A stretch of DNA of 64,000 bases from Halomontanus rarus (GTDB taxonomy: Archaea; Halobacteriota; Halobacteria; Halobacteriales; Natrialbaceae), in contig NZ_CP071598.1 of NCBI RefSeq assembly GCF_017357405.1, positions 310,001-374,000 on the forward strand, given 5' to 3'. The stretch's first letter is position 1. Each line of letters starts with the position of its first letter. Made by a program: the position numbers and the translations under genes. Below the pieces are notes generated by a model that made no database searches, was not told the origin of the DNA, and saw only the letters and a program-made list of their open reading frames with translations. Of the stretch, positions 44,347 to 53,432 are shown piece after piece.

Positions 44347-44626
44347 TGTTGGATCGAAATGTCAGGTGATCTATTCCCTTCATTTCGTGACTTACCCATA
44401 TCTAGTATGGTAATAATAGTATCGTATAAAGATACATTTTATTGACAACAATTTACTAGTTCCTAACTAGAAAACTACATGTATGCGCCTCGCTATCGTT
44501 CTCCAGGTATCCGAAGATGATGATTCTGATCTGGTGTCTTTTCTTTGGTAGAAGACGGTTACTGAACAGGGAGGATGTCTCGCTCAGAACATAGTGATAT
44601 GCTACCTCGAAGTGTAGTGTGGTACT

Positions 44627-45433
44627 ATGACTCGAGAAGCATCGTCTCCAGAGGAGCAAGCCAAACGGGTGTGGACGCTCGGATCCTATTCGGACATCGC
44701 ACCGCATTTCCTGTCCATGGCAGCTCGTCTCGTTGATGCGACGGACGTCAGCTCGAACGATGCCGTGCTGGATGTGGGCTGTGGGACCGGAAATGTCGCC
44801 ATCACCGCCGCCCAGCGAGATGCAAGTGTCACAGGTTTAGATATTACACCGGTAATGCTTGATGCGGCTCGAGAGAACGCCGCGATCGCCGGTATCGAAG
44901 ATATCTCGTGGCGCGAGGGAACCGCGACGGACCTCCCGTTCGATGACGACACGTTCGATGTCACGCTCTCGTGTGTCGGCCATATGTTCGCGGAACCTCC
45001 CGATGCTGCCGCCCAAGAACTGCTTCGCGTGACCCGATCGAGTGGCCAGATCGCATTCACGTCATGGACGCCCACGAGCATCGTCCCAGCCATGGGCAAG
45101 ACAGTAACCGAGTATCTCCCACCGAATCCAGACGCGCCGGATCCACCCTTCTTGTGGGGCGATCCTGACGTCGTGGGAAACCGATTAGGCGATAATGTCG
45201 ATGAACTCGTGTTCGAAACCGGGACGGTACTGATGCCCGTTCTCTCACCGGCGCATTACTGGGAGGCCGCTGTAACCCAGTCCGGGATGTTTATCGTAGC
45301 ACTCGAAAACATCAATGAAGACGATCGCATGGCCCTCCGTGAAGAAATAATTAAGACTATCGAACAGTATTTCGACGAGAGCCTGAATTGTGTTCCCATG
45401 GAGTACCGCCTGACGAAGGCAGTAGTCGGCTGA
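44627..45433 (+). CDS. Class I SAM-dependent methyltransferase
   Basis: A 268-residue enzyme with motif I VLDVGCGTGNVAITAAQRD (~45-64), acidic TGLDITPVML, and motif IV-like DVTLSCVGHMFAEPPDAAAQELLRVTRSSGQIAF. A Ubi/COQ5-like or small-molecule type. Divergent from the DUF5602 gene; no pathway is visible. The ATG at 44627 begins the acidic N-terminus. Confidence 0.88.
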   Translation: MTREASSPEEQAKRVWTLGSYSDIAPHFLSMAARLVDATDVSSNDAVLDVGCGTGNVAITAAQRDASVTGLDITPVMLDAARENAAIAGIEDISWREGTATDLPFDDDTFDVTLSCVGHMFAEPPDAAAQELLRVTRSSGQIAFTSWTPTSIVPAMGKTVTEYLPPNPDAPDPPFLWGDPDVVGNRLGDNVDELVFETGTVLMPVLSPAHYWEAAVTQSGMFIVALENINEDDRMALREEIIKTIEQYFDESLNCVPMEYRLTKAVVG

Positions 45434-45678
45434 TTCGTGGAGAACCGATTATCGGTTTTTCAACGATGGACAGTAAGTAGACCGTTCTGCCAGATATGCA
45501 CGTGAACTAATCAAAGCATCAATCGACTCACGAGAGATCTCGAGCATATGATTGTTCAGTACCGGGGAACCAGCGACCAACGATCTATAGGTGCTACAGG
45601 AGTCTCTCAAATAGAACGCAATTCCATAATATATGAAATACAGAGAATATATACTAGAGAAGTGAGAACACTGTTGAT

Positions 45679-45930
45679 ATGTCTGATGAGTCCTCTATCC
45701 CTCGTGCACAATCGATATCGGCGTATATAGAAGACGGCGCGCGTATCGCGGCAATTCTCCTCATTTGGGGAGTCATCTCCGCGCTGTTCACATACGGAGT
45801 GAGCGATATTGGACTGCCTTTCGAGCGATTCTGGCTCCAACTCGGACAGTTGTTTGCCGTAACTGGTGTTCTTAACGCCATTCTCTATCTTCTGTATCGT
45901 TCCATCGACTACTGGAACGAGTCCGCATGA
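45679..45930 (+). CDS. Two-helix membrane protein
   Basis: An 83-residue protein with helices IAAILLIWGVISALFTYGV (~22-40) and LFAVTGVLNAILYLLYR (~57-73). Acidic ends. Same direction as the M48 protease. Unknown; could be part of its operon across 211 bases. Confidence 0.6.
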   Translation: MSDESSIPRAQSISAYIEDGARIAAILLIWGVISALFTYGVSDIGLPFERFWLQLGQLFAVTGVLNAILYLLYRSIDYWNESA

Positions 45931-46141
45931 CTCCTACCGATATCCTCCGAAGCAGCGATTTGAGTGCGACGACCTCTCCCGGGAATAACGTCGCGGAATC
46001 TCGTTCCTCATCAACACTTCAAAAACCATTTGTATTAGATCTCCGATGTGATTTTCAGTCTCGTATGTGGCTGTATCAGATACTGATTTCACGAATAGCT
46101 CTCAGACGGAATGTTCAAGTTCGATACTCCGCGAGGGTGTG

Positions 46142-47365
46142 ATGAGCCGAGCCGATCAGCTTCGTGTCGGGCTCTGGATACGGATGGCACTCGCGTGCCT
46201 GCTCGCGCTCAGTGGCATCGTGCTCGTACTCGCTACCGAACTCGTCATTGCCGGCCTGCTGGGAACGATAGTCGCCGAAACGATCCCGGTGTATGGCGCG
46301 CTCGGATTGGCTCTCGCGTTAGCGGGTGTCGTACTTCTCGGTATTTGGTGGCTCAGTGCGAGCGTACTCGAGAAATCCGTTTCCGACGATATCTTCGCAG
46401 ATCGAATCGCCCACGACGGTATGGCCGACGCAGTGGCCGGAGTCCGACGGTGGTTTGTGTCGCCCACACGCACGCTCCCACCAACGATGCTCGCCGGACT
46501 CGCCGGCGTCTCCCTCGTACTTCTCCTCGCCCATCAGTTGCTTCTCGAACGGTTGAACGTGTCCAGTTTCCAACTCGGGGCCGTCGTCGGCTGTGGCGTG
46601 GTCGTCTTCCAGAGCGCTCGACTCGTCAGCCGTGAGTTTCGCCAAGATAGCGCCGTCCACACGACACTGACGGACGAATTTCGCGTACTCGCTCACGTCG
46701 ACGATCAGGCCGAGCTCGAAGCACAGGTTCGTCGACTCGCCACACAGGCGGGAGTTCCCACGCCGACCGTCGAGGTCGTGGCCTCTAAGACGCCGATAGC
46801 GGCCACCGTCGGCTACCGGCCTAGCGGATCGACAATACTCGTCTCCCGCGGCCTCCTCGAGGTTCTCGACGATCGAGAACGGGAGGCCGTACTGGCACAC
46901 GAACTCGCCCATATTAGCAACCGGGATGCGGCGATCATGACCGCGCTAGCCCTTCCAGCCGCGAAAGCAAAGGCCCTGCTAAACCGATTCACTCATCCAC
47001 TTCTGCTCGTCGTCATCGGTCCAGTGTACGCCAGTAGCCGCCTCTGTGTGGCCCTCGTCGGTCGCCATCGTGAATACGTCGCCGACCGAAGTGCGACCGA
47101 GCTCACTGGTGACCCTGCCGCACTGGCGAGTGCTCTCGAGAGTCTGAGTCGTGAGCACGAAAGGCGACCCTCGAGTGATCTTCGGGAACACCGATCGACG
47201 GCGGCGTTCGCCATCGTCCCACCGCCGTGGACTGAACACCGATTTTTCGATCGCACTCGGCGCTTCGTCGCTTGTGGCTTGCTCGGTACACATCCACCAA
47301 CTGTGGCTCGGATCGAGCGTCTTCGATCGCGAACAGAGACAATCGAATTCGATAGTAGCCGGTAA
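46142..47365 (+). CDS. M48-family metallopeptidase (HtpX-like)
   Basis: A 407-residue membrane protease. Two N-terminal helices (~12-30, ~40-65) and two more before residue 170 precede the zinc motif VLAHELAHISNRD (HExxH with second-shell Asp); a third zinc Glu is expected in REYVADRSATEL. The ATG at 46142 was chosen as it begins the first helix; the frame is open to 46067. A damaged ABC ATPase gene follows immediately, a typical neighbour of such M48 proteins in haloarchaea. Confidence 0.88.
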   Translation: MSRADQLRVGLWIRMALACLLALSGIVLVLATELVIAGLLGTIVAETIPVYGALGLALALAGVVLLGIWWLSASVLEKSVSDDIFADRIAHDGMADAVAGVRRWFVSPTRTLPPTMLAGLAGVSLVLLLAHQLLLERLNVSSFQLGAVVGCGVVVFQSARLVSREFRQDSAVHTTLTDEFRVLAHVDDQAELEAQVRRLATQAGVPTPTVEVVASKTPIAATVGYRPSGSTILVSRGLLEVLDDREREAVLAHELAHISNRDAAIMTALALPAAKAKALLNRFTHPLLLVVIGPVYASSRLCVALVGRHREYVADRSATELTGDPAALASALESLSREHERRPSSDLREHRSTAAFAIVPPPWTEHRFFDRTRRFVACGLLGTHPPTVARIERLRSRTETIEFDSSR

Positions 47366-47368
47366 TCG

Positions 47369-47758
47369 ACCGGCAATCGTCGCAGACGATCTGACGAAGG
47401 AGTACCTCGAGACGACGGCTGTCGATGGCGTGACCCTCGAGATCGACCGTGGGGCAGTGTACGGCGACGAACCGACCAGCGGGCTCGATCCACGGGTCGG
47501 ACGGTGCCTGAGACCATCGTCGAATTGGCAACCAACGGAACGACCGTGTTTCTTTCGACCCACATTCTACCGGTGGTAGAGGACGTCGCTACCGACGTCG
47601 GTATTCTCTATGACGGGGAGCTGGTCGCTGAGGGATCACCCGACGAACTCAAAAAACGAATGGAAGGTGGTATGGAGAGTACCCTCGAGGACATCTTTCT
47701 GGAAGTGACGACCGACGAAGCCGACGAAGACAGTACAACTGAAAGCGAGACTAGCTGA
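47369..47758 (+). pseudogene. ABC transporter ATPase remnant, Walker A region deleted
   Basis: One frame reads IVADDLTKEYLETTAVDGVTLEIDRGAVYG, the start of an ABC-2-type ATPase. It jumps directly to DEPTSGLDP (Walker B region), so Walker A and the signature motif are deleted. After a frame change near 47500 the next frame reads TIVELATNGTTVFLSTHIL...GILYDGELVAEGSPDELK and ends EADEDSTTESETS. No permease follows. Non-functional. It is 3 bases after the M48 stop. Confidence 0.8.
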
Positions 47759-47812
47759 GTCCGTGGTTGTCGGGCCGACGTTTCTGGAACAATCTACAAA
47801 CTGAGAGGTAGA

Positions 47813-48190
47813 TCATTTCATCTCTTGGGTGAGATGTTCGACAGCGTTTCGATTTCCATGTTTTTCGTATCGAAATCGGTGTCCGAGATGATGGAGTGTA
47901 GCCTTGAGCCACGGAGCTGAATCGACGAGAAACACGGCGTCTTCGACGTTGTGTTTCTCTCTGAGCTCGCGAAGAACCATCTCAGTAAGTGCGGTTGTAC
48001 GCGTTGAACAGAGCGTGATATGGGGAAATTCGTTGGTTTCAGGATCGACAGCGGTGTCCAGCCAGTCGCGCTGATCGTCGAGTTGGATCGCGGTTTCGTC
48101 GAGTGCGACATCCGTGTCTCGTCGCGCCGTCACGGACGCGATGTCGTTTCCGGTGCCACCGCCGATAGCGATTAGATCGAAGTCGTTCAT
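47813..48190 (-). CDS. Chimeric ORF: flavoprotein N-terminus fused to IS6-type transposase core
   Basis: A 125-residue frame starting with ATG at 48190. Residues 1-25, MNDFDLIAIGGGTGNDIASV, are the FAD-binding start of a dihydrolipoamide-dehydrogenase-like flavoprotein. From ~residue 28 (DVALDETAIQLDDQRDWLDTAVDP) it is a haloarchaeal IS6-type transposase with all three DDE residues (VALDET, FLVDSA, RNAVEH), stopping right after the Glu. The two halves join in one frame without a stop. Probably a relic formed by recombination at DVAL; whether it is translated is unknown. Confidence 0.75.
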   Translation of the reverse strand: MNDFDLIAIGGGTGNDIASVTARRDTDVALDETAIQLDDQRDWLDTAVDPETNEFPHITLCSTRTTALTEMVLRELREKHNVEDAVFLVDSAPWLKATLHHLGHRFRYEKHGNRNAVEHLTQEMK

Positions 48191-48297
48191 CCGTATCCTC
48201 GATATATGACTGTAATAGTGAAAGAGGGGAGTCAAGTGTGCGTGAACTGCCCGATACTGGCCTAGATTTATGTCGCTATTCGATGTAGCCCACGTGC

Positions 48298-48420
48298 ATG
48301 GCAGATAATCACAACCACGATCACGATGACGGACACGAGTGTAACATCTGTGGCCAGTCGTTCGACTCGGAAGAAGACCTTCAGCAACACGCCGAAGCGG
48401 AACACGAAGACGAAATGTAG
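48298..48420 (+). CDS. C2H2 zinc-finger mini-protein
   Basis: A 40-residue protein: a His/Asp-rich start MADNHNHDHDDGHE, then one C2H2 finger CNICGQSFDSEEDLQQHAEAEH, then a short acid tail. It starts with ATG at 48298. The zinc ligands Cys15, Cys18, His31 and His36 are in typical spacing. Single-finger mini-proteins are common and often regulatory in haloarchaea. Divergent from the chimeric ORF. Confidence 0.75.
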   Translation: MADNHNHDHDDGHECNICGQSFDSEEDLQQHAEAEHEDEM

Positions 48421-48563
48421 GCGTTTCACTCGGACGGCGCTGTTGGGAGAATGGCTTCGAATTCGTAGCGTGCCAGTCGTGGTGGAGCCGCCGCCGGTCG
48501 AATTGGCGTACTCGACGGTTGCCGTTCCTGGACCGGGAACCACGCGACAGTCGTGTCCGGGCG

Positions 48564-50432
48564 TCACCTCTCAGACGGTGTGACTGGCTCGCCGAGCCGA
48601 ACCCCCATCGGCGCCGGTCCGGGCGTCTCGCGTCCCCGGACGTAGCCGAGATACAGGGCGCTGTTGACGATTCCTATATGACTGAACGCCTGCGGGTAGT
48701 TCCCGAGGTACGTGCCGGTCTCCGGGTCGATCTCCTCGGCGACGAGTCCAAGCGGATTCAGGTACCCCAGGAGCGACTCGAATCGGGATTGCGCTTCTTC
48801 GACGCGTCCGGAGAGCGCGAGCGCGTCGACGAGCCAGCACGTACAGAGGACGAACGCTCCCTCCTCGCCCGGGAGCCCGTCGTCGCCGTCGTACCGTGAC
48901 ACGAACACGTCGTCCTCGAGTAGCACGTCCTCGATCGCGTCGATCGTTCCCCGGATGCGATCGTCGTCGAACGGCAGGAATCCGACGAGCGGGAGCAACA
49001 GCCCCGTCGCGTCCAGTGCGTCCGAGCCGTAAGACTGTACGAACGCTCCCACGTCTTCGTCGTACCCGTTCTCGAGGACGTCCGTCCGGATCGTCTCGCG
49101 GGTCTCTCGCCACGCCTCGAGCGGGGCATCGTGGCGTCCGTCGGTGGCGATCGCGAGGCCCCGGTCGAGGGCGACCCAGCACATCACTTTCGAATAGACG
49201 AAGTGTTCGTTCCCGCCGCGGACCTCCCAGATACCCGCGTCGGACTCGTCCCAGACGTTACGAACGTATTCGACGATGTCGCGAATTCGCTCCCACTCGT
49301 CGTCGTCCAGCCCTCTCCCGTGCTGGCGCATCTCGTCGACGGCCAACAGGAGTTCTCCGTAGATGTCGAGTTGTCGCTGGTCGGCGGCCCCGTTCCCGAT
49401 TCGGACCGGTCGGGAACCGCGATACCCCTCGAAATGATCGAGTTCTCGCTCCTCGAGGTCGGACTCGCCGTGGAGCCCGTACAGTGGCTGGATCGCCGCC
49501 GGATCGTCCGTCTGACAGAGGTCCACGAACCAGTCGAAGTAGTCGTTCGCCTCCTCGGCGGTGCCGAGGTTCATCAAGGCCTGGACGGTGAATCCGGCGT
49601 CTCGAAGCCAGTTGAACCGATAATCCCAGTTTCGGACACCGCCGATATCTTCCGGAAGTGATGTGGTCGGAGCGGCGGCGATCGCCCCCGATTCGGCGTG
49701 CGTGAGAAGCTTGAGAACGAGTTCGGAGCGAACGACGCGATCGTGCCACGGCCCCTCGAACGCACAGCCGTCCTCGGAGTCGCAGTCGTGGGCCCAGCCG
49801 GTCCAGTACTCGATCGTCTCCTCCAGCGCGGCATCCGGGTCCGTATTCGCGTCCTCGGCACCCGTACACCGGAGCAAGAACCACTCCGTCTCGCCCGTCT
49901 CGAGCGAGAGGGCACCGGTAATTCGGCCGTCGTCGATCTCGAGGTCGACCGGGCTCTCGAGTAGTGTCCGTTCCTCCCCACCCTCGGCGAGAATGCCGTT
50001 CTCGACCGGTTCGATCGCCGTCGCCGCGCGACCGTAATCGAACTGCGGGTCGAGGTCGACCTCGAGGTCGACGGTCCCGTCAGTGCATGCGACCTTGCGG
50101 TAGAGGACTTTCTTCGGGTGATCGACCTGCCCTGCCGGGGGCAAGAAGTCCGTCACAGTCGCCGTGCCTCCCGTCGTACGGAAGATCGTCTCGAGGACGT
50201 TCGTATCGTCGACGTACCGTCGCTCCGTCTCGAAGGAGTCGGCCGGGCCGATCCGAAACCGACCGCCCCGCTCGGCGTCGAGAACCGCGGCGAGAATGCT
50301 CGGCGACTCGAGGTGCGGGAAGGGAAACCAGTCGATCGAGCCGTTCGGTGCGACGAGCGCGCACGTCTCGAGGTTGCCGATGACGCCGTAGGCTTCGATC
50401 GGCGGATAGGCACCGGACTCAGTCACCGACAT
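48564..50432 (-). CDS. Glycoside hydrolase family 15 (glucoamylase/trehalase)
   Basis: A 622-residue enzyme. The N-terminal beta domain begins YPPIEAYGVIGNLETCALVAPNGSIDWFPFP; the (alpha/alpha)6 barrel has GGVRNWDYRFNWLRDAGFTVQAL, GIWEVRGGNEHFVYSKVMCWVALDRG (catalytic Glu) and EEGAFVLCTCWLVDAL. This is the archaeal GH15 layout without a signal peptide, so it acts in the cytosol on maltooligosaccharides or trehalose. The ATG at 50432 is preferred to GTG at 50435. It is monocistronic. Confidence 0.93.
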   Translation of the reverse strand: MSVTESGAYPPIEAYGVIGNLETCALVAPNGSIDWFPFPHLESPSILAAVLDAERGGRFRIGPADSFETERRYVDDTNVLETIFRTTGGTATVTDFLPPAGQVDHPKKVLYRKVACTDGTVDLEVDLDPQFDYGRAATAIEPVENGILAEGGEERTLLESPVDLEIDDGRITGALSLETGETEWFLLRCTGAEDANTDPDAALEETIEYWTGWAHDCDSEDGCAFEGPWHDRVVRSELVLKLLTHAESGAIAAAPTTSLPEDIGGVRNWDYRFNWLRDAGFTVQALMNLGTAEEANDYFDWFVDLCQTDDPAAIQPLYGLHGESDLEERELDHFEGYRGSRPVRIGNGAADQRQLDIYGELLLAVDEMRQHGRGLDDDEWERIRDIVEYVRNVWDESDAGIWEVRGGNEHFVYSKVMCWVALDRGLAIATDGRHDAPLEAWRETRETIRTDVLENGYDEDVGAFVQSYGSDALDATGLLLPLVGFLPFDDDRIRGTIDAIEDVLLEDDVFVSRYDGDDGLPGEEGAFVLCTCWLVDALALSGRVEEAQSRFESLLGYLNPLGLVAEEIDPETGTYLGNYPQAFSHIGIVNSALYLGYVRGRETPGPAPMGVRLGEPVTPSER

Positions 50433-50731
50433 CACCCGCGGTACGGACCGAGGTGTCGAATACGACCGTCTCGAGACCGTTCTTTGCAGTGACTAGTTTT
50501 AGATCGGGCCCGGCGGATCCACCGCTGGTACCGAGTGCGACTCCCATGATACGATGTGAATCTTCGGCCAGCGGGATAAAGGTGCAACGCGAAGTGATAC
50601 GAGAACGAAACGCCACCGACTCGCTCTCGGCTGTCGAATGGAATCACGACCTCGTGGGCGGACTCGGCCGAGTGTCGAGGTCACAGAACCCGTCGACGAC
50701 ACTCTCGTGCGATCGGGGATATCTCGACGTT

Positions 50732-51274
50732 CTACCCGTCGTTCGCAACCGCGTGTGCGAGATCCGAGAGCGCTTCGGCGACGCCCGCGATCCGTTCGTC
50801 GGTTCCTTCGAGACCGTGGCGGCGAGCGAGGTAGTGTGGATCGTTGTACGTTACGTAGACGTCTTCGTCGGCCGCCCAGACCAGCAATTTTTGCGGAAGG
50901 TCGATCGCGACCGATCGGCTCGCCTGCATGAGCGGCGTGCCGACCGCGGGGTTTCCGAAGAGAAAGAGCGTCGTCGGTGGAAGTTCCGCACCGACCGTGT
51001 CGGCGTTCGCCGCGTGATCGACGGACGTGACGAGCAGCAGGTCGCGCTCCTCGAGGGCCGGTTCGACGCGAGCGACCGTCGTCTCGAAATCCGCGCCACT
51101 CTCGAGCGTTACCAGTCCGGAATCGTCGTCTCGAGTCTTCGAGTGGGTGCCAGCGCCGTTATCACGATCACCGTGTGTAGCCGTCGCCGTCGATCCGCCG
51201 ATTCCGAGGACCGTTCCTCCGCCGAGTAGTTGGACGAATCGTCGCCGAGCCGTACCGTTTTGGTCTCGTGTCAT
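50732..51274 (-). CDS. Secreted DUF302 domain protein
   Basis: A 180-residue protein with a Tat signal (RRRFVQLLGGGTVLG, residues ~12-30). The mature part matches DUF302: GADFETTVARVEPALEERDLLLVTSVDHAANADTVGAELPPTTLFLFGNPAVGTPLMQ then LPQKLLVWAADEDVYVTYNDPHYLARRHGL. The ATG at 51274 is taken. Function of the domain is unknown; it often lies with redox genes. Confidence 0.88.
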   Translation of the reverse strand: MTRDQNGTARRRFVQLLGGGTVLGIGGSTATATHGDRDNGAGTHSKTRDDDSGLVTLESGADFETTVARVEPALEERDLLLVTSVDHAANADTVGAELPPTTLFLFGNPAVGTPLMQASRSVAIDLPQKLLVWAADEDVYVTYNDPHYLARRHGLEGTDERIAGVAEALSDLAHAVANDG

Positions 51275-51499
51275 GACAGCATCAAAACGCAACCCCGATC
51301 ATAGTTGTACGGATAGTTTGCTCGAGTAATTGAGAGTTTGTTCCTGAAACGATACCCAGTGCGACGGTAGTCCTCGAGATGGATGTCACCGACGATAGTG
51401 CATCAATATGTGATCGTATACGAACGTTTCCGTCATAGTTGGTGGCGGTGGTTGCCGTAACGCCAATCGTGAAGGGCGTTACGATATAACATACCACAC

Positions 51500-52123
51500 A
51501 TGGAGGAGCCTACTGATCAACCCGAACCGGAAGCTGGACAGGTGTTCGAGTCCATCGAAGAGCGAGTCGATCGGCGCGACGACTGGGCGCGTCGTCGTCG
51601 GAAAAGTCTCCCCACGGACAAGCAGCTGCTAGTCATCGCATGCATGGACGAACGAATCCCCGTCGAAGAAGCACTCGGCATTTCCCTCGGCGACGCCCAG
51701 ATCTTTCGAAACGCCGGCGGGAAGGTGACCGACGACGTCATCCGGAGCGCCGCGCTGACCACGAACTTCTTCGACACGACGGAGATCGTCGTCGTCAACC
51801 ACACGGATTGCGGTATGATGAGCGCACCGGACGAAGCGGTCGTCGAAGGGCTCGAAGCCGCCGCTGGCGGTAGTCTGGACGATGTCGATCTCAATCCCGC
51901 ACTCCCCAGTTTGGATCTCGGCGACGCCTCGATCGCCGACTGGGTCTCGATGACCGACGACATCGACGAGGCGTGCCGGGCTCAAATCGACTATCTCGAG
52001 GACCACCCGCTCGTCCCCGACGAGGTTACCGTCCACGGGTACATCTACGAAGTCGAAAGCGGCGCCCTCCGTCGCCCTGGCGAGCGGGTATCCGAGCAGG
52101 TCAATACGCGTGTCTCGGAGTAA
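51500..52123 (+). CDS. Beta-class carbonic anhydrase
   Basis: A 207-residue Zn enzyme hydrating CO2. The zinc ligands are Cys (VIACMDERIPVEEALG, with the catalytic Asp-Arg pair), His and Cys (VVNHTDCGMM). DAQIFRNAGGKVTDDVIRS is the canonical helix. The ATG at 51500 leads an acidic, haloarchaeal N-terminus. Cytosolic. No carboxylase genes nearby. Confidence 0.93.
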   Translation: MEEPTDQPEPEAGQVFESIEERVDRRDDWARRRRKSLPTDKQLLVIACMDERIPVEEALGISLGDAQIFRNAGGKVTDDVIRSAALTTNFFDTTEIVVVNHTDCGMMSAPDEAVVEGLEAAAGGSLDDVDLNPALPSLDLGDASIADWVSMTDDIDEACRAQIDYLEDHPLVPDEVTVHGYIYEVESGALRRPGERVSEQVNTRVSE

Positions 52124-52181
52124 CGGCCTGTCTCCTCTCCGGTTTCTGTCCTCGTAGATCTGCCACGAACTCACCCGATAA

Positions 52182-52358
52182 CTACGCTTCCACGAGAACG
52201 CGCCCGGGCCGCCGCGACTCGAGGTCCTTTCGGGTAACGACCACGACCAGCGGTTGTTCGAGACCGACCGCGGCAGCGAGTTCGAGGAGTGGATCGACGA
52301 ACTGATCGACACCGCGTGTCGTGGGGGAAATAGTAGCGACAGTCTCAGTCGCCCGTGA
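52182..52358 (+). pseudogene. C-terminal scrap of an alpha/beta hydrolase
   Basis: Directly after a TAA at 52179, the frame reads LRFHENAPGPPRLEVLSGNDHDQRLFETDRG then EFEEWIDELIDTACRGG. It resembles the tail of alpha/beta hydrolases (strand, catalytic His in GNDHDQ, final helix). The rest of the gene is missing. It overlaps the end of the intact hydrolase on the other strand by 14 bases. Family call is tentative. Confidence 0.4.
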
Positions 52359-53181
52359 GGAATTCTCGAAGCCGATCGCCGTAGGCGTCCGGTCGGTCGA
52401 CCATGACCCAGTGATTCGCGTCCTCGAGACCGACGAGTTCGGCGTCGGAGATGTCGTCTTCCAGCCGCTCGGCGTACTCGATTTTCTGGAACTCGTCGTC
52501 GGCGCCCCACAGCAGGAGCGTCCGGGCCGAAATCTCGCTCGGATCGATCTCGGTCGTGTGACTCGTGTTCGTCCCGATGGCGTTGCGCGAGAGCGAGACG
52601 ATCGCCTCCTCGGAGTCCCAGGGCGCGAGCATCCCGTCGACGAACTCCTCGTCGGGTTCGCCGACCACGGTGTCTCGAAAGAGCCCCTCGAGCATCTCTC
52701 GAACGTCGTCGACGCTCATCTCCTCGATCGTCGACGGCAGTCCGAGATCGACGATCGTCTCGATCGGCCACGAGTCGTAGCTGACCGCGTTCGAGAGCAC
52801 GAGGTTGTCGACCGTATCGGGATTATGCGCGGCGTACCGAAGCCCCACGCCGCCGCCGAGGTCGTGCCCGACGAACGAGACCGTCTCGAGGTCCAGTTCG
52901 TCGACCAACCCGTCGATCACTTCCTCCTGGGCTCGGATCGAGCGATCGAAGCCGCCGCGCATCGCCGAGTTGCCGTACCCGACCATGTCCGGCGCGATCA
53001 CTCGATAGTCGTCCGACAGCGGCGGTGCGACCTCGCGCCAGAGGAACGACGACGTCGGAATCCCGTGACAGAACAGGACCGGTTCGCCGTCGCCGTCGTC
53101 GTAGTAGGCGACCTCGAGGTCGTGCTCGTCGACCGGGACCGTCGTCGTCTTCTGGTTCTCGGACCACGTCTGGTAATCCAT
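52345..53181 (-). CDS. Alpha/beta hydrolase (haloalkane-dehalogenase/epoxide-hydrolase-like)
   Basis: A 278-residue enzyme. Oxyanion motif VLFCHGIPTSSFLWREV, nucleophile elbow VSFVGHDLGGGVGLRYA with Asp as nucleophile, cap helices, acid region TLLLWGADDEF, and catalytic His EDANHWVMVDRP. An Asp nucleophile and the adjacent Trp-rich cap point to dehalogenase- or epoxide-hydrolase-type chemistry. Normal length; ATG at 53181 is unique. Substrate unknown. Confidence 0.9.
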   Translation of the reverse strand: MDYQTWSENQKTTTVPVDEHDLEVAYYDDGDGEPVLFCHGIPTSSFLWREVAPPLSDDYRVIAPDMVGYGNSAMRGGFDRSIRAQEEVIDGLVDELDLETVSFVGHDLGGGVGLRYAAHNPDTVDNLVLSNAVSYDSWPIETIVDLGLPSTIEEMSVDDVREMLEGLFRDTVVGEPDEEFVDGMLAPWDSEEAIVSLSRNAIGTNTSHTTEIDPSEISARTLLLWGADDEFQKIEYAERLEDDISDAELVGLEDANHWVMVDRPDAYGDRLREFLTGD

Positions 53182-53432
53182 ACCGTGTCGGCGCTTTCAC
53201 GCGGACGTCAATAGAGGTTGGCGTCGGTCGGAATTCGGACGTGTTCACGTGCTCGCTCGACGTCGTCGCTTCGTCGCTTCGCCACCTCGTCCGCTGAGCG
53301 ACGATTCCTTTCCGCCCTCGATTTTCACCGTGATTACGATACTCTCCGCTCTCGAACGATCGCTCCGTATGGTGTATCGTGACCGATGCACATCCCCCAA
53401 GAGGTTTGCTAACAATCCACAAATAGAATGTC

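Noticed and set aside
48421..48563. Minus-strand frame with DCRVVPGPGTATVEYAN considered as a cupredoxin piece
   Set aside because: No copper ligand pattern, and the frame is not conserved at either end.
50419..50547. Short minus-strand frame (MGVALGTSGGSAGPDLKLVTAKNG...) upstream of the GH15 gene
   Set aside because: It overlaps the GH15 start region, is only 42 codons and lacks a clear site for ribosome binding; it is more likely part of the leader.
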